Assembly (NCBI GenBank): GCA_958510825.1
Contig: OY294045.1
Span: 9,475,916 to 9,539,915, forward strand
Length of the DNA stretch: 64,000 nucleotides
DNA from: Brachypterus glaber
Taxonomy: Eukaryota > Arthropoda > Insecta > Coleoptera > Kateretidae
Reading direction: 5' to 3'
Shown here: piece after piece, positions 1 to 11,632 of the stretch
Numbering within the stretch: the stretch's first letter is position 1
Layout: every line of letters starts with the position of its first letter
Position numbers and translations under genes: made by a program
The notes under the pieces: model-generated
What the model was told of the DNA's origin: nothing
Database searches by the model: none
Seen by the model: the letters and a program-made list of their open reading frames with translations, nothing else

Positions 1-109
1 AATTGTACCAAAATTCATACACTTTATACCTCGGTTCCCGCGTTATTAAAGGCTGTAGAGATTTTATATTTTGGCTACTTCCTCTAACATACCCCCTATT
101 TGGGAGGGT
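1..109 (-). repeat. Truncated MITE related to the 12481-12671 element
   Basis: The first 109 bases match the reverse complement of the right half of the inverted-repeat element at 12481-12671. The shared path runs from AATTGTACCAAAAT through GCGTTATTA to the TATTTTGGCTAC stretch. The outer terminus with its TTACGTAACGC motif would lie to the left of the window. Confidence 0.6.
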
Positions 110-787
110 AAACAAATACACATACTTTTCAAACACAGAATGAATCTATTCTAGCTCTAGACTCCGTATCAAGTGTTAGAATAAGCACATGTAGTGTCAT
201 CTCTTGTTTACAAAAGTAAAGAAAACTGTAGCAAAATTATCAAAAATATATATATTTTACCATGAAATATTGAATAATTATATTCAATTTAAAGTTGGGC
301 GTTAAAATTACATAAAGTTTATTAGTTTTTCTTAATATTTGACGAGTTTTTTATCAATTTAGTTCAAAAAATTAAACTGCTCCATCTATTGTTAAATATT
401 TAAACCTGATATCTGTCACAACAATCTGACATAACCTTCAATTTTTGCATTATAATTTGTAAATATGTGCTAAAATTAAATAAAAATATTTTTTAAGTAC
501 TGGTTTGATAAAATTATTAAATAACGTTAATTGCTTTATTTAAAAATATGTGTTTTGTTGCATTTACAATGTCGAGTCACAAAAAACATTGTTTTTAACC
601 TTGTCCGCAGTTTAAAGCCATACAGTGTTTCATATTTGCAGTCGAAGAAAAAGTATAGTCTACAACACGTATGGAATAGTCATTCCGCGCTCGCAGGACC
701 GTCATACTCGCCTGCCGGCTCGTATAACAAACTTTCCGCTCGTGCGGAATATTGTCTATTCCATGCTAGTTATAGAATATACTATTC
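110..787 (+). repeat. Composite repeat family A, copy 1
   Basis: One of four same-orientation copies; the others are at 37839-38406, 51881-52584 and 56396-57110. All share an early GAATGAATCCATTCTAGCTC-like segment, an AT-rich body, a GCATTTACAATGTCGAGTCAC stretch, and a right end made of the palindromic module (652-786 here). This copy lacks the TCTACGACTGC left end seen in the other copies. The short open frame at 531-815 exists only because of this repeat and is not a gene. No transposase coding is visible. It is probably a non-autonomous mobile element of unknown class. Confidence 0.75.
652..786. repeat. Palindromic module, family A copy 1
   Basis: The outer arms AGTATAGTCTACAAC and GTTATAGAATATACT pair imperfectly. 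The middle arms GTATGGAATAG and CTATTCCATGC pair next. An inner hairpin is formed by CATACTCGCC and GGCTCGTATA. A further ATTCCGCGCTCG / CGTGCGGAAT pair lies between the middle and inner arms. The same order of nested arms recurs at 52450-52584 and 56974-57109. Confidence 0.7.
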
Positions 788-1168
788 ATTAATCGAAACG
801 TCTAAATTATATTAATATTCTCTGTTACAGTAAAGATTTAGCAATACTAAACCTAAATAAGAATATACTTCTAAATATTTATTTTAGTAACATTTTCTAA
901 GTATATTTACTCTATACACACCAAATATAAAACAAACATGGTGATAAACTTTATTTATTAAAGATTCATTGAACTTGATTTTAAAAATGTCTATCCTATT
1001 CGTTAAAAGACCCACAGAAAAAATATAATCTATCTTTTACGTTCCAATAGTCCAATTACGATAACACTAGGCCACACGGTTTTTTGCCCTGATTGGAGTC
1101 ATATGTTTTTTAACTAATTTTGGGTCGCTGAAACCGAATCTGGCCGAATATTTCTATTACCTGAGTTT

Positions 1169-1204
<36 letters not shown>

Positions 1205-2230
1205 GGTCTTTATTAAAAATATGTAAATAGTAAATTACAAAAAAATTTTATGGGCGAGATTTAGTACGTATAACTACAGGCAGGCTAGGACCTGCAATCA
1301 TACGTCTATTCTTACATCTAACCCGTATGAGTATACAAAATGTTCACAGAAGATAACCTAAAACAATAACATAACCTATCTAACCGTGTTGAGAATTATA
1401 TGTGAGCAACCAACTATGCATAAAGAAATACAAATAAAACACACTACAAATTTAGCAGTAAGAAAGCATTAATGGAGACATCCAATCACAAAAAAAAGAA
1501 AACACCTACACCTCCAAACTGACAACAGTACACCAATCTACGTGGTATAGATTTCTTCCATCAGCAAGATTTTTAACAGTTTTGCTTTAAACCATAAAAG
1601 TTTTTGACCAATAAAAGTAAAATTTAAATTATTTATAACACTAGTAATTTGGTAAGAATATGACCGTTTAAAAATTTCAGAAGCATGTTTGGGAAGTGTC
1701 AGAGTATTTTTGAAGCGTATATTTACATTATGTACATCCGACCTAGGTTTAATTTTGTTGTATAGATACGTCGGAGATTTATTAGTTAGGATCTTAAAAA
1801 ATAATACAGCTGAATGTAAAAACCTTCTGTGTTCCATATTTATCCAACCAGTTAATTTAACCGTGTGGCTGATGTGCTGGTTACGCCTAATGCCATGAAT
1901 AAATCGTAAGCAAGAATTCTGGAGTTTTTGAATGCGATGTTGATCAGACGCGAGGAGACAAGGCCCATAGATAACGTCACAAAAATTCATTTGTGACAAG
2001 ACTAATGTTTCACAGAGCATTATTTTATTTTTTTTGTTTAAATATTCTTTATTTTGGTACAAAAGCCTCAAGTTTAAATATGCTCTACTTAAACAGTTTG
2101 AAATGTGCTTAGTAAAACGTAGGTCCGCATCCATGGTTAGACCTAGATTTTTTACATCGTCGCGAAATCTAATTATTTCATTATTCATATTTATGCTGGC
2201 ACTATGATCTGTGAGAAAATCTGTAATAAG
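1169..2230 (-). pseudogene. 5'-truncated CR1/Daphne-like LINE tail
   Basis: The 216-aa open frame at 1538-2188 reads as the C-terminal part of a non-LTR reverse transcriptase. It has a VKNLGLTMDADL block near its start, LSQMNFCDVIYGPCL in the middle, then RIQKLQNSCLRFI and a long basic tail. These are the usual landmarks after the catalytic domain in CR1-related elements. The frame stays open to about 2230, where the element is cut, so the polymerase core is missing. The 3' untranslated region runs to an AATAAA-like site near 1200 and ends in a (TTA)n tail at 1171-1204. The homology call is from memory of the family. The element is dead because it lacks its 5' half. Confidence 0.8.
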
Positions 2231-3719
2231 ATTTGAGAAATTTGAGATTATGAGAAAAATGAGATAAAAATGTTAAAAAATTATTATTTTATCCCTCTTT
2301 TGTTCTAAAATCATGGCAGATAAAAATATTCCGAGGACAAATTTAGATTCGGCGACTCAATATTAGTTTAAAAATACCCAACTTAAAACATGGAAACTTT
2401 AAATTCATAGGTAGAATAAATAGGGATATTATGAAAAAAAATATATATAAAAAAATAGATAATGTGACAAAACTAAGTAGGGGTGGAGGGTAAGGAGAAG
2501 GGTGCATAAGGGGACAAGCTTATCGCCACGTATTCATGCTAAAAATTGTCAAAAATTATTACTAGGGGGTCAAAAATTAACTAAAAGAATGTTACGTAAT
2601 ATGGTTCTTATGTAATAAAGTAACATTTTTATGATGTATTTAAAAAAAAAACAACAACAAAAAATACACAATATTTTGTTTTATAAATTATTTTTAAATT
2701 GGAATAATTGCCTGTACTAAAATTTAAAAAATAAGACGTGCTGGATTTTTTAAAGGTCAAATTTGGATTCTGCTCCTTTAAATTGATAAGAAAAATATAT
2801 TTTTTGGGCTCGGGAAAAAAGTTTACACTGTGTACTTTAGTTTTGTTTCTTTTTCATTTATTTACTTTTTACGAACAAACTAAGCTAAATAAAAAAAAAA
2901 TATATATATAAATATTTTTGTAGAGAATTTTATAATTTACAAATTAAGTCCTATAAAATTTTTATACAGATCTTATAGTTTTTCCACAAAAGAGCAATTA
3001 AGTAAACTCCGCACTTTCATTTTAAGCTTTTTATTTATTTTTCGCGTACTTACTCTGACAGTAGGTCCTTGACATATATATTTTTGAGTTCTTGGTATTT
3101 TTTTTAATATACCCTAAAATTTTCAAAATCCTACTCTTTTTTTTAAGATTTTGAAAAAAAAACGTCATTATTTCCTGGACTTATATCTCAAAAATGTTAG
3201 GTGCTGAAATTTTTCTAAGGTCAGATTCGGTTTCTACGCCCTCGAATTATAATTTTTCTTACTAATATTAGTAAGAAAAATTTTATTTCGATCGGGGCAA
3301 AAAAAAGAGTTGAGATTTGTTGCCTAGTGTAATTTATAGTTATAGCGCTCGACCATAAAAAATTATTCATTCAAACATTAATTGAAAAATCGACACCATT
3401 AAATTATAATCTGATCGGTAAGATCGATACAGTCCCATTAAACTTTATAATCCCCAGTCAATATCGACTTATTAGCCCAGATTAATACCCCCCTGTAGGC
3501 TTGATTTTACAATCTAAACACTTAAGGGGTTACATGCAGAAAAATTCTGTAATAGATTCTCAAATTAACAACTAACAAACCACTGGCAAATACCCAATTA
3601 TTAACACTAAACTAGCTAAGATCTTAACCCTCTTATTCATGAAACGTTACTACTAGATATGGGATTTTAGCGAGTCGTGACGTCAAAATGCATAGCCGGG
3701 TACAAAAAAGTTAACAAAT
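2231..3719. other. AT-rich intergenic stretch, no gene seen
   Basis: No open frame with recognisable content on either strand. Poly-A and poly-T runs dominate. The one structured item is the perfect palindrome at 3251-3282. Confidence 0.6.
3251..3282. repeat. Perfect 32-bp palindrome
   Basis: AATTTTTCTTACTAAT is followed directly by its exact reverse complement ATTAGTAAGAAAAATT with no spacer. The flanks do not extend the symmetry. Confidence 0.9.
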
Positions 3720-3910
3720 TCATATTAATTTGGACTTTCTATCTGTCTATCTGTTCGTCGGTTTGTCTGTATCCACGATAACTTAGGAACGCTTTGAGCT
3801 AGCGACTTGAAATTTGGTATGCAGATGTTTTTTATATTATCTTCGACAAGTTCGTTTTTGAGCAAAATCGGTTTGGGGAAAGGGAGAAAATGTTTGCTTT
3901 TTTTCACAAT
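3720..3910. repeat. CTGTCTGT-rich dispersed repeat remnant
   Basis: A CTATCTGTCTATCTGTTCG segment is followed by GACTTGAAATTTGGTATGCA. A related purine-strand version (GACGGACAGACATACATACG) lies at 12135-12210. This looks like the end of an old mobile element of unknown class. The 60-aa minus frame across it is low-complexity and not a gene. Confidence 0.45.
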
Positions 3911-4263
3911 ACTTTATGAGAAAGTAAAAATGGGAAAGCAAAATTTATAAAGACTATTAAAATCGATTTTTAGCACTCAGGTCCTACTAACAGCAGCGCT
4001 GTCCTTTTGCCTTCTTTTAAATTACCCCTCGTATTAGTCAGATACTACCATACTTACTATAAGCCTAATTATGTACTTAGTGCAACTGCCAGGAGTTCAT
4101 ATTTTTATATCTGCTATAAAAATAGGATAATTTTGAAGCAATTTCTGCCTGCTATAGAATTTTAAAAGATAAAAGCCTTTTATAATGGGCTAATGTATGC
4201 TGCATAATGTATATTAAAGAATATATTTTCATTTTAAAAATCATTAAATTCAAAAATTAAATA

Positions 4264-4476
4264 ATGACGTTTGTGTCAAATATTTTTATCGTTTGTGTCA
4301 AATATTTTTATCTTAGGTGGCTTCAACATTCGACGGTCTCTGACTGTACGATATTTATCGCTCTCGTTTCGGTCTTGTTACGGGCGAGAGGCCTCTCGTT
4401 ATCGTTACAACGATACGATATTTTTCCACCTCTCGTTCTGTTCAGCGATAACGAGACGATAGCGAGACGATAGGCC
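4264..4476. promoter_or_regulatory. Cluster of CGATA/TATCG motifs
   Basis: About nine CGATA or TATCG pentamers fall within roughly 200 bp, several in inverted pairs (for example TTATCGTTACAACGATACG). The left edge repeats GTTTGTGTCAAATATTTTTATC twice. Locally the GC content is well above its surroundings. CGATA clusters are the binding signature of BEAF-32-type insulator proteins in Drosophila. Whether this is a bound element here or a decayed simple repeat cannot be decided from sequence. The three short frames across it are artefacts. Confidence 0.3.
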
Positions 4477-4862
4477 TTAGGCGGCAACACTAGTTCTACC
4501 TCTAGCCTTTTAAACATGAAGATTTTCTTACAGATAGCTCCTTAAGCATTAAAGAAAATGTTATGGAATATCAAACGTTTTGTATATTTCTCAGCGAAGC
4601 CTTTTTGTTCTTAATTAAAAGTAATTTTATTTAAAATAATATGATCAACTCATTAAAATGCAAGATATTTTATTAAGATATAAAATGGTTAATGATTATG
4701 CAGCATTATCTTATTATGATCTTTTAATCTAGAAATATAAGTGTTATTTTTTAAATTTAAATACTTAAATCTAGTTTTTTTAAGGGTGGCTACTTATTAA
4801 AATTCAAAAATTCACAGAAAAATGCTCGGGAAAATCAATTTTCTGCATTTTCGCATTTAGAC

Positions 4863-5114
4863 CAACGAACTAATAATTCTTCTTTCTAGAATACGCATAC
4901 CGTTAAAATAAAGTATCGCCAACATCTCGGTTTCTTTGTAAACAAATAGTATGTATATTCAGGCCTAAACAATAACAGTTACCAGTAACTGGTGTTGTTG
5001 TCTCTTTTAGAACCAAGATGTGCGAGTAAGACAGACGAATGTTTATGTTGCCGACGTTTTTGTCAGTTTTAACGAATGAAATGCCTATTCTAGAGAAGAG
5101 TTATTAGTTCGTTG
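4863..5114 (+). mobile_element. hAT-type MITE (CAACGAAC family), copy 1
   Basis: The terminal inverted repeats read CAACGAACTAATAATTCTTC and end GAAGAGTTATTAGTTCGTTG. The element is flanked by the perfect 8-bp direct repeat ATTTAGAC at 4855-4862 and 5115-5122. An 8-bp duplication is characteristic of the hAT superfamily. The body is about 250 bp and non-coding. Sister copies lie at 9641-10131, 13686-14056 and 24653-24906. Confidence 0.9.
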
Positions 5115-6584
5115 ATTTAGACGTAACATTTTTAGAAAGTAAGGGGGTCAAAAATGACAAAAACTATGTTGTTATATTTTTCTTATTATTAATAGCATTG
5201 GAGATAGATAGATCAATCTTACTAAATTGGAAAAAAATCCCTGCAAAAATAAAAAAAGAATTGAAAAAAATCGAAGTAAAAGTAAAGTAAACGTGCGATA
5301 AACGTTATTATTGCTGGGAAAAATTACGTTTATTAAGGAGATCACGTGTTCCAAATTAAAAAAAAAAATCTCCCCGAAATAAAAAAGTTATAGGCCGCTA
5401 AACTTCCAATTAAAATATAAAACAATAGAAGGAAGCATGATATCAACTTAATTTTTTCAGGAAAAATTACCTTCAAGAGTCAATCATACTAAATTCGGAA
5501 AAAAATATATTTAAAAAAACAAAACAAGTTATAGAGGGTGCCACTAAAAAACATATTAACAGTGCTTCACAATTGTCAAAACAAAAAATTTTTTTTTGAG
5601 AAAATTTGCTTATTTATTTTTTTTTAATAATTATAATCAACATTTTTTTATGACAAAAATTATTGGATATTTGAGGGTTTCTTTGGAATACTTTGAGGTT
5701 GAAAAAAAAACAAAAATATCCTTAATCTATCTATTATTTGCAATGTAATCCCAAGTCAAGCAAAAAGTCCTAAAAACGCATTTTTTTACTACCTTTCTAA
5801 AGTTTCTCGCATCAACCATTTTTTTATGAAAAATCAATAAAAACACCTTATAGAGGTTACTTTGAGGTTTTCAGAACCATACTTTATAATTTCCTGTACG
5901 ATCAATAGTTCCTGAGTAACTAATTATCAAATTTTCTCGAGTGTTATTTTTGATTTTAACGCCGATAACTCAGTAAAAAATCGCCGTAAAGAGCTCTTGG
6001 ACCACTCAAATTAAAGAACCAACTAAAAGAGTTTTTAGATAAAATCACATGGACCTTTTGAAAGGCAAGCAAAAATTTAGAAAAAAAAAATTAGCTACGA
6101 TTTTTTCATGATTACTTAATTGACCACTTCAATGATAAATATGTGTATTTGAACTTAGGATCTTACAACTAAAGACTTAACACTTCTATTTGCTTTTTTA
6201 TCATTGCTCTATGACTATTTTTCGCCAAGTAACAGCCTTTTGAAAATCACCTAAAAATGTAGGATTTTTTATATCCTTTAATTTTTGTGTTTAGTGTATC
6301 CTATAAGTGATTTACCCCCTTAATTTAAAACCGAGTGTGTGCAGAGTTGGCAGGTACGGTAATTGAGCAATAATTCAGGTATATGCACGTGCAGGGGTTT
6401 TTGACCCGCACCTGTACTGAACTGCCATTTATTCCACACTCTTCTTGGTGAAATACATCCAGATGCAAATTCCGAGTTCAAGTGTTTTACGAATTCAAGG
6501 TTTATTTACCCAAAATACAACGCAAATATTTGTAGAATAAAATTGAATGAAATACAATGAACCACACGGTATTGAAAAAATATT
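5115..6584. other. AT-rich intergenic stretch, no gene seen
   Basis: Long A/T runs and no conserved protein frame. The 60-aa minus frame at 5172-5354 is low-complexity. Confidence 0.55.
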
Positions 6585-7386
6585 TTCCTACGATCCTCTA
6601 TGAAAATGACATTTAACACACTCTTTTGTTCTTTAGAAAACGCCTTATATCACACTAGTTTGATGTTTTTATATCACCCTAGTGTGATATTTATGCACTG
6701 AGGATTGCCTAATTTTATTTAAATATTTATCTCGTAGATTCTACGAATTTTATTTGCCTTGTTTTATAAGCCATTTTACACATTTTATCACAGCCTTTTT
6801 TGATAACTTTTAAGTTTTTTAATACAAATATTTCTGTTAAAAAATAAAAACTATAGTTATAAAGTTACTATTTTGATCATTACTGACTAGATTTTATAAA
6901 AATTACTTAATTTTGGTTTAGTTACCTTACATTTTATAAAAAACATCAAAATACATACTATTTTTCTTATGAAATGTAAACAGTACAAGTTTACTATCTT
7001 ATATGGTAGCATAACCACAGAAATATAATTTAATTAGCAAACTGTCAAGTTATAGGCAACCCATTAAACAGCTATGTACTATAATAATATATTGTATTAA
7101 ATATAAAACCAAGAAAATTAAGGTAAATGAAAATCATATTTCCTGTTTTACATACATATATAAATTTGTATGATATTTATTATTATTTTGTGCTTTGCTT
7201 TTCTTAAAAATTAAGAAAAATTAGAAAACTTTAAAATAAGAAACTTCATATTTTTTCGGTATCGTAGGAAAATTAGTGTACATAACTCATATAATTGTGG
7301 GGTTTCCTCACTCGCCTGGCGGCTCGTTTGTAAACCTTCCCACTTGAGTGAAATATGTCACTTTCCACACTAGTTATGTAATATAC
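6585..7386 (+). repeat. Composite repeat family B, copy 1
   Basis: Homologous to 24590-25737. Both begin near TTTCCTACxATCCT, continue through CTCTTTTGTTCTTTAGAAAA and ACGCCTTATATC, and end in the palindromic module. This copy carries the uninterrupted CTTATATC site at 6646-6653 that the other copy shows duplicated around a MITE. It contains no coding sequence. Confidence 0.75.
7274..7386. repeat. Palindromic module, family B copy 1
   Basis: The outer arms are GTGTACATAACT and AGTTATGTAATATAC. The inner part carries CACTCGCCTGGCGGCTCG, matching the inner hairpin of the family A modules. ATCGTAGGAAAA lies just outside the left arm. Confidence 0.7.
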
Positions 7387-7689
7387 ATTTTTTTAGGAAA
7401 TACCTACCTGCCATATTTTTATGTTAAATTTGTTTCTTTTGACAAGTGTTTTGACCATGAATAGGTACATTTTTTCTATGAATTCCAATACATACCTTTA
7501 ATATTTGTTATCTTATTCAATAGTAGAATTACGTTTTTGCTGTTTGATACTTCTTGTATGATGTTTTGTACTACAAATTTTAGTTTTTTTTTTCTAAAAG
7601 GTAGATACACTATAAATTAAATTTAAAAAAACACACATACACAACTTGTGTAACACAAGCTTGATGAAATATTTTAACATTACGTATAA

Positions 7690-7830
7690 TCAGCTGACAG
7701 TTTTAATTTTCCGCGGTTTTTCACTACCCACCGAAATTTCCATGGGCGTTCTCAGGTTTTCCGGGACCCGAGTTCGAGGGCCCTCGAGGGGTCCGGCGCG
7801 CTATGTTGCCAACGGGGAAAAAAGTGTCCA
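7690..7830. other. Local GC-rich patch, function unknown
   Basis: A short segment with CCGCGG, GGGCCCTCGAGGGG and GGCGCGC stands out sharply from the AT-rich surroundings. The 63-aa frame across it shows no conserved feature. It could be a remnant of a GC-rich mobile element or an old regulatory segment. Confidence 0.3.
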
Positions 7831-8049
7831 TAAATAGGCAAATGAAATTTAGAAATAAGAATCAAAAACCATCCAAAGTTATTTATTATACTTTTCTACA
7901 TTAGAAAAAGTCATTAATTTTCTTTGCAATAAATCTGGGAATATGCGCCAATGCAATATTCATGCCGATGCATAACGGTTGATCAAAAACCCATTTTGAC
8001 ATGCTAACACAAAAACCATCCTAATTTCCAAATAAACTAATATTTTTGC

Positions 8050-9640
8050 TTAAAATTTGGAATAAGCATAGCAAGTATATGTCTTTAAAGATATATTTAT
8101 TAATATATACCAAAAAACATTTTTTACGTAAAATTCTAGCGATAATTTTGAGGCCCGTTTTTCTACGTGTCGATGACACATAAAATTTGAGAATAGTTTT
8201 TTTAGTCCATCGTTGTCCATCAGATATATACGTAAAACTATTCTTAAATATGTAATAGTAATACTGTATAAATATAAGAGTGCCCATTTTGGCCCATTGC
8301 AAGATATAAGCATTTCTTTTGCGATATTTTTTGACGTTTTTGACATTTTTAAAAATTTCATATCAAAAATTTCCAGCTTGGGTACGCATTTCTTAAAAAC
8401 TTTTTGGGAAGCTAAAATTTGGTATGCAGGTAGTTCTTACCCTAAATAAGAGAAATATAATAATTTTGACCCTAACCTGCCCCCCCCCCTGAGTTATGTT
8501 ATACTCCCATTTTAGTTAAATCCTGATCTACAATTTGGTAACCATAAGGCCGAAAAACTAATAATTTTGCAGTTTTTACAAAACTAGTAGTATACCAAAG
8601 TTACCGCCAGGGGGGGGGGTGGTCTCTACCAAAAAAAAATTTAACACATCCTTATTATTAAACCTTATTATTAAAAGAAAATAATACTTAATAAGCGTGT
8701 GGATTGTTAAAAATTTGCATAAAAGTTACATGTACCCTTAGGAGGGTCCTAGCTCCCTTAGGGCTTATTTCCGGGCCAACCTTTATAGGAACTTTTTGTC
8801 TTATTTTCGCATGGGGAATCTACCATTTTTGTTGAATTCACCAATTCTGAATCAGCCTATAGTCGTCGGCCGTGCAAAAAATAGTGTATACCTCGGAAGT
8901 AAAAACTCAAAATTGTGACTAAACTATTTTTTTATGTATATTAAAGAGTTTTTACTCAATTTTAGTAATAAAATAATTTTGGACACTTTTTTTTCATTTG
9001 GCGACATAGTGCGGCGTCGACAGTTTCTTTTAGTTTATAATAAACAGTTTATACTTTATTTATTTATACTCGTACCAGAACAACAAGGGCACCAAAACGA
9101 GCAAATATGCAGGGTCTTTTCCAAGTTGTCCTTCAAATTCGTAAAAATTTTCGACTGCGCCTGGGCTCTCTTTGTTTTTTTTTACGGGTGGTAACACCCG
9201 TTATTGAATTGTGTATTAAAAAAAATCTTTTTATTCAAGTACTGGGCGATCAAGCGTCAGCATCGTGCTAAGCCATCTTTTATGATGTGCCTCGTGTATT
9301 TTTGGTTTGCAATCTTCTATGATGTGCGAAGAGAATTTTTGTATTAATGCTTTAAGTGCAAGTTAAAGTCAACCATGGATATGGTTATTAATCGTGTGAA
9401 CTGTTGAATTTTAAGTTAATAATAATGGATTTTTGTTTTTTATGTTTTTAAAGATAATTTTTTATATAGCGTGGTAATTACTACAAGTAATTTATCAGTG
9501 ATAGTGGGCAAGTCAGGATACATATCCGATTAGTAATTGCGCACTGGAAAGCTCATGATTATATAGAGAAACCCTGGTTAATTATTCGGAAGAAAAAGAC
9601 CAAATAAATAGAGAGAGAAAAAAAAATCTTTTGATAATTT
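8050..9640. repeat. Mixed repeat remnants including an inverted copy of the 27.5-27.9 kb repeat
   Basis: The segment 9005-9160 matches the reverse complement of about 27730-27880; shared landmarks are the TTTCTTTT...TTTATAATAAA path and TCTTTTCCAAG. Homopolymer C and G runs occur near 8480 and 8610. An 'AGCTCCCTTAGGGCT' motif near 8750 recurs at about 16330 and 16850 and belongs to another repeat. No gene is supported. Confidence 0.5.
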
Positions 9641-10131
9641 CAACGAACTAACAACTCTTCTCTCTAGAATACGCATACCGTTAATATAAAGTGTCGCCAA
9701 CATCTCGGTTTGTTTGTAAACAAATAGTAGGTACATTCAGGCCTGAACAATAACCATTACCAGTAACTGTTATTGTTGTCTCTGTTAGAACAAAGCTGTG
9801 CGAGTAAAACAGACAAATGTATATGTTGGCTACGTTTTTTTCAGTTTTTACAAATGCCTATTCTAGAGAGAAGAGTTATTAGTTCGTTGCTAACAACTCT
9901 TCCCTCTAGAATACGCATACCGTTAATATAAAGTATCGCCAACATCTCGGTTTGTTTGTAGACAAATAGTAGGTATATTCAGGCCTGAACAATAACCATT
10001 ACCAGTAACTGTTATTGTTGTCTCTGTTAGAACAAAGCTGTGCGAGTAAAACAGACAAATGTATATGTTGGCTACGTTTTTTTCAGTTTTTACAAATGCC
10101 TATTCTAGAGAGAAGAGTTATTAGTTCGTTG
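9641..10131 (+). mobile_element. Dimeric hAT-type MITE (CAACGAAC family), copy 2
   Basis: Two nearly identical monomers are fused head to tail. Monomer 1 is 9641-9889. Monomer 2 is 9890-10131 and lacks the first bases of its left terminus, so it shares the CGTTG end of monomer 1. The dimer as a whole is flanked by the perfect 8-bp repeat GATAATTT at 9633-9640 and 10132-10139, while no duplication separates the monomers. It therefore either moved as a unit or duplicated in place after insertion. Confidence 0.9.
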
Positions 10132-11006
10132 GATAATTTACTGTCAGTATAGCCATAAAAACAAAAATCTACCTTGCGCATATTTATGAATCAATAATTA
10201 CTTTTTAATACACTTCCTTTTCAATAAATATGTAGGCACGAAAGTTTTTATTATATTTTTTTATGAATCCGTGGAATCTTTCTTTAAAGCAGTTATTCCA
10301 CAGATATATGTGGCTATTCTATAAATACCTTGAAAGCTTAAAATCCCAAGCAAAGTTTGATTGACAATTTCCTAGAAGTCATTACGTATTTGCTGATTCG
10401 AAAATAATCTGTCTGCTTTAAGATGGAGAACAGAAATTGAACAAGCTGTGAAATTATGTATTGCTTCACATTCCATACTATACTGTTAGCCCTAGATGTT
10501 TTATTACGTTTTTCTACTCCTCCCTAAGAAAGCCAACAATTCTGCTCAATTATGTAATTTAAAAAGTTAGCAATTTCAATCATGCCATATTTATTAATAT
10601 TTTTTAGAGATTTTATAAAAGAAACCTTTTTTAAAACAACTCTAACTGTAAAAATATATAACAATTTTTTTATACTGCTGCTAACCTAAGTTACAGAAAT
10701 TGATTTTTGTTTTACAGTTTAAAAAAAATACACTGAAATTTAGTAAATTTAATTCTTGTGATAGCTTTCTTATGATAAATTATAATTTGCTTATTTTTCC
10801 CAAAATATTTAAATATATATTTTTGATATTAACTTTTTGGAGGGAGGGGGATGGGAAAAACAGTGTACCTAACTCCCTAAGAAAGTATCCTTTTTTCGCT
10901 GGTTTGCTATAGACTCACTCGGCTTCCTCCTCGTGCGTCCGTATCGAACTCGTTAAGAAACGACTCACTTTCTTAGTTTGTTAGGTAATATTTTCACTCG
11001 ATATCA
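10132..11006. other. AT-rich intergenic stretch, no gene seen
   Basis: No conserved frame. The 70-aa frame at 10700-10912 is low-complexity. Confidence 0.5.
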
Positions 11007-11632
11007 TAGACAAAATAAAGAAATAGATTGATTTTTGCGTCTGCGTATACTTCTGCGTCCCGACTAAATGCGTCCTCCATTTTGATTCCAATTGTCCAAC
11101 ATAAAGTAAAAAAATACATATTTTATGTTGGTAACACTGTGTTGCGTTAGATAGGAATATTTTCTTTGTTAGAGATGTGTCTTTTCATTTCACTTCAGTA
11201 GTCAGTAAAAGTTTATTTTTGTCGTTGTTTTGTTGCAACAGTTTGTTATATATGTAAAAACTAAATCAATATGTTATACTACACAGATATTTATTTATTT
11301 TTACCAGTAATTTAAATATAAAAATATAATTATTAGCACACACCTCTAACATATTTGTGCAACAGGTTAACATAACCTAATTTATGTATGTTTTGAGTTT
11401 GTTTTCGAGGTTTGTCTGTTATTTTTTCTACGCGTTTGGTGTTTTGTGCTAGAAGGGTGAACATTTTATTTTATTATAGACTATATAATAGCGATTTTGA
11501 ACTTTTAAAGTCTTTCTGTGTTTTTTTGTGTATTTTATATTGCTTTTTTAAAGAACTAGTAAAATCTTTGCAATGACGTGTTTTATAAAAAGTTGTAGAA
11601 ACATAAAACGACTGCTACCTGCAGACAGCAGT
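11007..11632 (+). repeat. Dispersed 0.63-kb repeat D, copy 1
   Basis: Matches the reverse complement of 52653-53279 over essentially its whole length, with high identity. It starts CATAGACAAAATAAAG. CTTTGTCTATG at about 11831-11841 is a possible inverted terminus, so the full element may run 11007-11841. Landmarks are TCCCGACTAAATGCGTCC and ACTGCTACCTGCAGACAGCA. No intact frame is visible. Confidence 0.75.

Noticed and set aside
531..815. 94-aa frame conserved at 531 and 56853
   Set aside because: Conservation is due to family A repeat copies. Copy 2 breaks the frame and no other copy keeps a consistent protein.
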